Shown here piece after piece: positions 58,127 to 64,000 of a stretch of 64,000 bases of DNA; the stretch's first letter is position 1; the number at the start of each line of letters is the position of its first letter. The position numbers and the translations under genes were made by a program. Origin of the DNA: Pezicula radicicola (Eukaryota > Ascomycota > Leotiomycetes > Helotiales > Dermateaceae); contig PDUO01000001.1 of assembly GCA_003008705.1 (NCBI GenBank), positions 682,001 through 746,000 of the forward strand, read 5' to 3'. The notes below the pieces were generated by a model. The model had not been told where the DNA came from. It searched no databases and saw only the letters and a program-made list of their open reading frames with translations.

Positions 58127-59456
58127 TCTGCTCTACTGGGACTTCGTACGTCTACGAGCACCAGCCTGGGCACTGTCAAAAACTCTAAGTTTCTAACAGG
58201 TCGTTGAGGCTACTGCTTTCTCGCTCCTCGCATACGCGGGTTTGCCGACCTACTCGATACTCGAGTACCGTGCTAACCCTACCCTTACCCTACCCTGCCC
58301 TACCTTACTCGGGACCCAAAACAAGTCGATCCCAAGCCTTATCATTATCGTTATCACTATTACTTACCAGCTACCAACGTCCCTACCGTACCCTAATCTG
58401 AGGATCACTAGTGATCACTGATCAGAAGAGGGGTCCTGGCCCAGTACCGGTATTGCACATCATAAGTTTATAACCGATAGGCGTAACACACAGAGGAAAC
58501 CGTTGTATCAACGGTCCTGTACCGGACGTCCGTCCAGCAGTCGGTACAGCAGCAGCCAGCACACATGACCACTGCCCTACCGGTATTCCTATGCGACACC
58601 AACGCAATGGCGCCAAGAAACCCAAGAGATTTAAAAGTCGGTGTAACTGACTTTTTTTCATGATTGAAAGAATGGTCACTGCCTAGCTAGAAGTGCCCTC
58701 CTGCTGTGGTCGGTTAATGACTTTTTCTTACGGGGTGGCTTATACACTCGCTAATACCCAGCTTTTACGAGAAAAAATGGAAGTTACAAAAATAGGAGAG
58801 GGCTATGCCAAGTTAAAATCACTGTACAACGCACCTGGAAAATGTCTACACAGTCTTGGCATCGCATGACATAAGGTACACCACGCAAACATCCTCTTAC
58901 CTTTTACACTATGATACTCCGTCGATCATCATGACTTGCTTTAGGTTGCATGGCAAGCACAACCATGGTCGTGGTTAATCTCCAATTCTTTGTTTTTCCT
59001 TTGCGCATTGGTGCCGCATAACTTAGTAAACTTGAACATGGTAGTTATTAACTTTCTTTGTCTTGGCTATCTGGGGCGGCGAAAAGACTGTCAAGTTGTG
59101 GTGAGTGGTACTGCGCCTTAGTAAGAGATATCTTTATCTGCGCAATCGTATCTACGGTAAATCATCACACCGAACTAAGTACTGTATCAAGATATGTGCC
59201 TGTCTGTGCAATTTTTGCCTCTCTAGTCCCAACCTCTAAGCTGACGCATGTCACTCCAAGATATTTACAGTTGCAAGTTACTTTATATGTATAAAATTCC
59301 GGTCTGATTCTGAAAAAAGTGAAAAGTTGCGTTGGGTATATTTCGCGAACATGACCCTATTCGTGGCCTCCCAAAAACCCTAGTTCCCAAAATATACTCC
59401 TGCAGAAATGCACAGCCCAAAAATCCCACCCCATTTCTAAGAAAGTAACACCTAGT

Positions 59457-60996
59457 TTATGAATTCCGACGTTGCTGCTTACACTTCTCGTGCATCATGT
59501 GTCCATTTCGCGCCGTAGTCCTTGTAAACTCTGCTCCACAGTGTGGACACGATGACTTAGTCGCAACACCTGACTTCTCACGCTGATGCCTGAGTAGATT
59601 GCTGAAGGTTGAGAATTGTCGTCCGTTGCATCCATGCTCCCAGCACTGTGGTTTCGGACGGCTGTGTACTACTCTGACTCCTTCTCCTGATTCTGGTGAG
59701 CCTATTGGAGGACTTGCATGGCTCTGACTTTGATACATGCTTGGCGCATCTGAAGCTGATGAAAGCGAATGTGGTCGTGGAGCATACGAATGGAGACTTG
59801 CATCTCCCACATTTGAGTATGTCATAGAATAGGCTGGGATTGTAAAATCATTTGGACTCCTAGGGATGAACTATTAGCATTTTCATAATTTGACGTGGCA
59901 AATCAAAGGAAGACTAACATGCTAAAGACTGGTCCATACATATCAGACGGCACTGGTTCATTTCCTAACTGCGGTGAATATGATGACAAGAAAGCCGGGC
60001 TGCTTCCAAGACTTGGTGACGGTTGTTGTAGAAGCGGAGCAGAAGTCAGGTTTGATTGATATTCTGGAAGCGTCCTTGGCATAAGGTCCGGTGTGGTAGA
60101 TTGTGATACAATGTACGGATTTGAGTTGTTACTCGCAGACCGATCTCTCCGCTGTCGGTTTTTTGAATCTCGGCGAGCGTGTTCTCGTTGGCGCTTCAAT
60201 TCCCGTTGCTCTGGAGTAAGACCAGTACGCGGTGGACTGGAAGATAGAGACCGCGCATACATAGGCATGTTCGAATCGTATGGTGTTAATGACCCAGGGC
60301 TTTGGCTCATGCTGTGGCTCATGTTTTGAGGAATGTACTGGTTGCCCATCTCAAGATCTGGAGTTCATTAGGATCTTGTACCGTGAGTTGCTCATTTTCT
60401 GCGAGAACTTACGAGGCCATGTATAAGACTGTCGAACTCCGGCATCAAACCGAGGATCATAATTCTGGATACCGAGTGCACTGGCCAGGTTGTTAATGTT
60501 TGCGCCTGGAGAATGAATATTGAGCTGCTTACCTCATGTTGCTGGGACTCTGATTTGAAGAGTGGGGAGAAATATTTGACTGGGGGGAAATGTTCGTGTC
60601 GAGTTGGTGATGGTCTTGGAGGTAGTCGCCAGACGCTGAATCAAGTCGCAGTACAGGTGTGCCGGTTGAATGTCCTGGCGAAGAGGCGAGGTAGGAAGAG
60701 GCGTATGTCCAGCTACGGTCTAGGTCGTCTGTGATTAACGGGAAGGGTGTATACGTCTGAGGAAGTGGAGAGGTGACAAAGGATCCTGAATGCCGAGGAG
60801 ACTCTTGGTCTAGGTAGGAAGGTGCCGTATTAGTATTCTCCCTTGAGATATGCGCCTGACCGGGCGAGACTGATGATGATGGAGCGGTAATGTTTAAGCC
60901 TTGGAACTGGGTAGCCGTTGCAGACAGATGACTGCTAGCTCTTGATCTAGACTGGCGTGAGTCTCCAACACGTTGATCGATATAAAAAGAATCCAT
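59457..60996 (-). CDS. C2H2 zinc-finger transcription factor
   Basis: There are four exons, 60996-60533, 60480-60413, 60357-59919 and 59859-59457, all in phase, giving 457 aa. The start is [15 protein letters not shown]. Residues 1-320 are S/P/Q/N-rich and disordered, containing a charged [20 protein letters not shown] segment around residue 215 that could form a basic helix. The C-terminus (about 395-450) has two fingers: [20 protein letters not shown], with a missing or distant second histidine, and a canonical [20 protein letters not shown]. It ends KCKQQRRNS. It is a likely nuclear regulator; I recognise no named orthologue. The second intron-exon joint was chosen because other acceptors give a stop. 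Confidence 0.85.
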
Positions 60997-61640
60997 AAGG
61001 CTGATGATTGAAGGGGTGGAGAGGCTGTGAGAAGTAGTACAGTGGCACATACGGATGATTTTAGACAAGTGATCCGCTTGGTTGATGTCAACTTTTTTTT
61101 TTGGCCGCCACCAGAAGTAGTTATAAAGTAGTTGCGCTTGCGTGGTAATTGGTGGTGAAGCAGGGGAGAAGAAAAGGGAGGCTATTTTGGTTGTGACGAT
61201 GGATTCTTGAGCATGGAGAAAGATAGCCCTCCGCCCCAAATGCCAGGGACAGCAAGGCTCTCTATAAAGCAGCTACCAGTTGCCCATATGGTGCTGTGGA
61301 GATAGAGATCGCTGATGCTTGGCGAACATCTCGAAGGATTCGGGCCCTGGTCAGTTTTGGGCCTGTCGAGTGTCTGTTGGCGCTAGCCTTTCTTGACCTG
61401 TTGACCTGCTACCTGCCCTTTCTCTGTCCAGGACTACCTGCCAGGGAGTTGCCGGCTATCCCAACCTGGACCCAGAGAGCGGGAGTCGTTTTAGCACGTC
61501 AAAAGTCTTGACTAGTGTGAGCGTAAGGCTTTCTGCCCAGGCGCACAGCCAAAACAATTACCATACACGGCCACAGGCGACGCACCGACCATCAGCTTCA
61601 GGTGGTAACAAGAAGCGACAGGGCTCTCGTTACTCAGGCC

Positions 61641-61670
61641 AGGACGGTACAGGACGGTACAGGACGGTAC
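61641..61670. repeat. three perfect 10-bp AGGACGGTAC repeats
   Basis: The unit AGGACGGTAC occurs three times head to tail with no mismatch, about 650 bp upstream of the C2H2 factor's start. Confidence 0.85.
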
Positions 61671-61918
61671 AGTAAGTAATATCATCCCAAACCCGTGCCT
61701 CTCGTAGCAACTGCTGCAGCATGAACAACCAACTAACTAACTGATCATTGGGACTTTTTGAGATGAAGGGGTCGTTGCCTGTGTGTCGCTACATTTCTGC
61801 GGCCCAAAATAAAAATAAAAATAAGAATAAAAATAAGAAGAATAAAATAACACCATACATGCTGCAAGTATCGAGCAATTAGTCGGTACCATGATACTAC
61901 CGTGCACTCGCTGTAATA

Positions 61919-62788
61919 ATGAATAATGACGACGGGCCTGCTGCATACTCGTCTACCGGTACCAAGTCTCCCCATGAGACTACTCGCAGTCGCCGTCGTT
62001 GTAACTCTATTTGCCCGTACCTTGCTGGTGACAACTTGCAAGGAACAGGCGAGGGAAAAACAGACTTTCCTCTGCCCCATCTGACACACCACATTGGCTG
62101 CTGGACCTCCCCCTTCCTGACTACTGCTCGGGAAAGCCTGGCACATTTGCAGATCAACCGCTGCTGGAAAGGTACCCGTACTCATCAAGGACCCGGATTC
62201 CGACACCAGGTCCTGCCTCCTGTACCGAATACTGCTTTCCCAAGAGTGCGAGAAAAGCGACCCACCCAACACGATCAAGCCGGGATGGTCCTGACCTGTT
62301 CGCGATTCGCAGTGAGAGTTCTGTCAGTGTCATCTCAAGATACAGTAGCCTCTGCCTGTCTCTATTTTCCTGTAGCAGACCATGGCATGGACGCAGGAAG
62401 CAGGGTCAACGGTAATTCCGGATCTCGTTTTCATCTCATCTTGCGGTCTTGCCCGTTGTCGAGTGCATATTCAAGTGCAGCCAGGTACAGTAACGTTCCA
62501 CTCCCCCGTCTCGGTCTTGCGCGAAGAGAACATGAAGCTTCCACCCACGTTCCATGGTTACTGTACTGCAATTTTGATTTTCTCGGTGATCGCTGTGTCT
62601 ATTGCCCGGCTTTCCATCTCCACGGCTCAAAAGCGGTTGATGTGAAAGCAGGTGTGCATGTGTGGGCATTTGTGGACATGTGCCTGTCCTGTTCTGTGCT
62701 GGTGTGTGGGGAATTTGAGGTGCTGGTCCTGGGTCCTCGACATATCCAAGGGACTGAGGGACCAAAGCAGCAAGGGGACCAAGGGTGA
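61919..62788 (+). CDS. hypothetical ORF, doubtful
   Basis: An uninterrupted ATG-to-stop frame of 289 codons starts MNNDDGPAAYSSTGTKSPHE. It lacks a known domain, signal peptide or clear hydrophobic helix and is rich in R, S, H and C. Antisense frames of 177 and 120 codons overlap it, a sign of GC-biased chance openness. It is the longest unexplained frame in the window. It could be an orphan gene, a non-coding RNA locus or chance. Confidence 0.25.
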   Translation: MNNDDGPAAYSSTGTKSPHETTRSRRRCNSICPYLAGDNLQGTGEGKTDFPLPHLTHHIGCWTSPFLTTARESLAHLQINRCWKGTRTHQGPGFRHQVLPPVPNTAFPRVREKRPTQHDQAGMVLTCSRFAVRVLSVSSQDTVASACLYFPVADHGMDAGSRVNGNSGSRFHLILRSCPLSSAYSSAARYSNVPLPRLGLARREHEASTHVPWLLYCNFDFLGDRCVYCPAFHLHGSKAVDVKAGVHVWAFVDMCLSCSVLVCGEFEVLVLGPRHIQGTEGPKQQGDQG

Positions 62789-63426
62789 GCATCATCATTG
62801 AATGAGCGAAGGGCGAGGCAGCTTTTTCGACACGCTGTTTCGCGTTGATACTTACGCTTGGCGAGCCCTGTCGCTTCTCGACATCATCGGCTCCAGGAAG
62901 AGGAAGGGAAAGCCAGCAGCAGGGCCACCAGGGCTACGGGAGATCGCGCCAGAAGGATTCGTTCGATTGGATGGCGCGATCGCTTGATGTTTCTAACTTT
63001 CGTTGTTCTGTGCAGTGCAGTCCAGTAAGAATCATAATTATAATCATGATAATATCACTACTACTGTACGGTAAGGTAATAAAAGAAAATAAGAAGAAAA
63101 AAAGAAAAGGAAAAAGCAAGAAAAAAAGGAAGAATTGCCCATAATTATTTGGCATTAATAATTGAATTGTTTACTCCTCCCAGAGCCTGCTGGGGATTAT
63201 TGTCACAATGTCAAGAGACCCCGTCGTCTGCCTTCCAATCAGCGCGCCACGACCATACCAGGATTGGGTCGTACATTGTCGAAAGAACTGGCAAAGCTTC
63301 AAAACACCTTCCCTTCGTCAACCAAACCTCTCATCCATGACCTACATGATGCCCTCCATGATTCCACCCACCATGAATTCGCAGCTGTATCACGCAAAGT
63401 CTATTGACGAGCGCGGAGAGCTGTTC

Positions 63427-63753
63427 TTAGTCAGAGTCTGTGAGCGCTGTCGTCCGAGAGCCTTGCGCTTTCATGCGCGGGGTGAATGGCATAACCATGG
63501 AAGGCTCCTCGTTGCATAAGAACCATCGAAGCAATTTAGCTTGGTACGGCACTGTCAGTTCCTCTTCGGCCTTGCCGCGATCTCGGAAAATTGAGTCCCA
63601 TGCTGCAGTGTTTTCGTTTTTCTGTCGAGTCAAGGAGACCCCTATCTCCAGCAAACGCCGCCGGGTATCACTTAGGTCCCCGGATGTGCTCTCAAAATTA
63701 TTCAACTTGGACCGTGGGCGTGGATAGAGTCCGACGGACAAATATTCGAACAT
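63427..63753 (-). CDS. hypothetical small ORF, doubtful
   Basis: The frame from the first ATG encodes 108 aa, MFEYLSVGLYPRPRSKLNNF onward. It has an alternating charged/hydrophobic helical pattern (DTRRRLLEIGVSLTRQKNEN, AKLLRWFLCNEEP) that looks protein-like. No family is recognised and no upstream exon was found. It could be a short gene or a fragment. Confidence 0.3.
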   Translation of the reverse strand: MFEYLSVGLYPRPRSKLNNFESTSGDLSDTRRRLLEIGVSLTRQKNENTAAWDSIFRDRGKAEEELTVPYQAKLLRWFLCNEEPSMVMPFTPRMKAQGSRTTALTDSD

Positions 63754-64000
63754 CCAACTCTCCAAGAGCTTCCCAGTATTAGGTTATTTTTTGTTGTTGG
63801 CGCCGCAAGCTAGCAGCCCTACCCTCCTTTAATTTTAGGTACAGTATTACAGGTATGTACGGTGCTGCGAAGTAAAAGTGTGCTCTCTGCCTCGTGTTAC
63901 TGCAGCGTTACGTACAGGACGTTGTGCCGCAATGTTGGCGTCTATTCATAATAAATAGCCATCTCACCAGCACTCTCCTCAGTCTGACCTCACTACCAAC

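Larger units (their letters stand above)
56704..59456. other. 2.75-kb intergenic region with microsatellites
   Basis: No gene is supported. It holds two short tandem repeats, listed separately, and a CCCTA-rich stretch at about 58275-58315. Frames here are short and overlap on both strands. Confidence 0.5.
60997..64000. other. 3-kb region with no secure gene
   Basis: It holds the C2H2 factor's upstream region, two weak ORF candidates, an AAATA-type microsatellite (61800-61850), three 10-bp repeats (61641-61670) and A/G-rich runs (63065-63130). Confidence 0.45.

Noticed and set aside
58270..58315. CCCTA-rich stretch resembling telomere repeat
   Set aside because: The units are irregular (CCCTA, CCCTTA, CCCTGC) and only about 40 bp long. 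They are flanked by ordinary unique sequence with genes on both sides, so this is a microsatellite and not a telomere or clear interstitial telomeric array.
1..64000. CRISPR array, bacterial operon, prophage or secondary-metabolite cluster
   Set aside because: Introns, eukaryotic families and spacing exclude bacterial systems. No PKS, NRPS, terpene synthase or similar core enzyme is present.

Overview
The window is nuclear DNA of a filamentous ascomycete (Pezizomycotina). The genes carry short spliceosomal introns of about 45-140 bp with GTAAGT/GTATGT donors and CTAAC/CTGAC-type branch sites. Intergenic DNA is AT-rich and the gene content is typical of moulds: Zn2Cys6 factors, an OPT transporter, a GH17 glucanase, a Gig1-type protein and a CYT-4-type mitochondrial RNase. 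A leotiomycete such as a Helotiales fungus is plausible, but that is an impression and not proven. I saw no rRNA, tRNA, CRISPR array, bacterial gene or secondary-metabolite cluster. Exon structures were built by hand from splice sites and reading phase.

Layout. 1-8 kb: 3' part of an Fmp42-like MFS carrier, a stand-alone tandem dihydroneopterin-aldolase protein, a 474-bp MITE, and a 13-exon oligopeptide transporter. 8-13 kb: a divergent chromatin pair (ING/PHD-finger protein and Hos2-type histone deacetylase), then a Gig1/DUF3605 protein. 13-22 kb: a Zn2Cys6 factor, a small PSI-domain membrane protein, the molybdopterin-synthase sulfur carrier, and a mitochondrial RNase II (CYT-4/Dss1). 22-28.4 kb: a 17-exon gene joining an HMG box to a SLIP-GC-like dynamin-family nuclear GTPase. 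This is the most unusual gene here. 31-34.5 kb: a GH17 cell-wall glucanase and a decayed C2H2 zinc-finger gene. 37-48.5 kb: a 1147-aa C2H2 factor, a 6.4-kb gene-poor stretch, and a Zn2Cys6 factor. 49-54.2 kb: a DUF202 membrane protein, dUTPase, pyridoxal kinase and PCNA (its start codon is split by an intron). 54.5-55.3 kb: AT-rich repeat DNA with a 40-bp tandem array and an N. 55.7-61 kb: an unrecognised acidic-tailed protein and a C2H2 factor. 61-64 kb: no secure gene, only two weak ORF candidates.

How they fit. Most genes are unrelated housekeeping, regulatory or cell-wall functions. One possible theme is S phase. dUTPase, PCNA and the HMG-box GTPase each have a perfect MluI cell-cycle box (ACGCGT) within about 140 bp upstream of the start codon, which suggests shared MBF-type control. 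That would put the unstudied GTPase in replication or chromatin biology; this is inference. At least two MITE-like elements (8-bp and TA target duplications), C/T differences between repeat arms and a gene killed by a CAG-to-TAG-type change point to past transposition and possibly RIP-like mutation.
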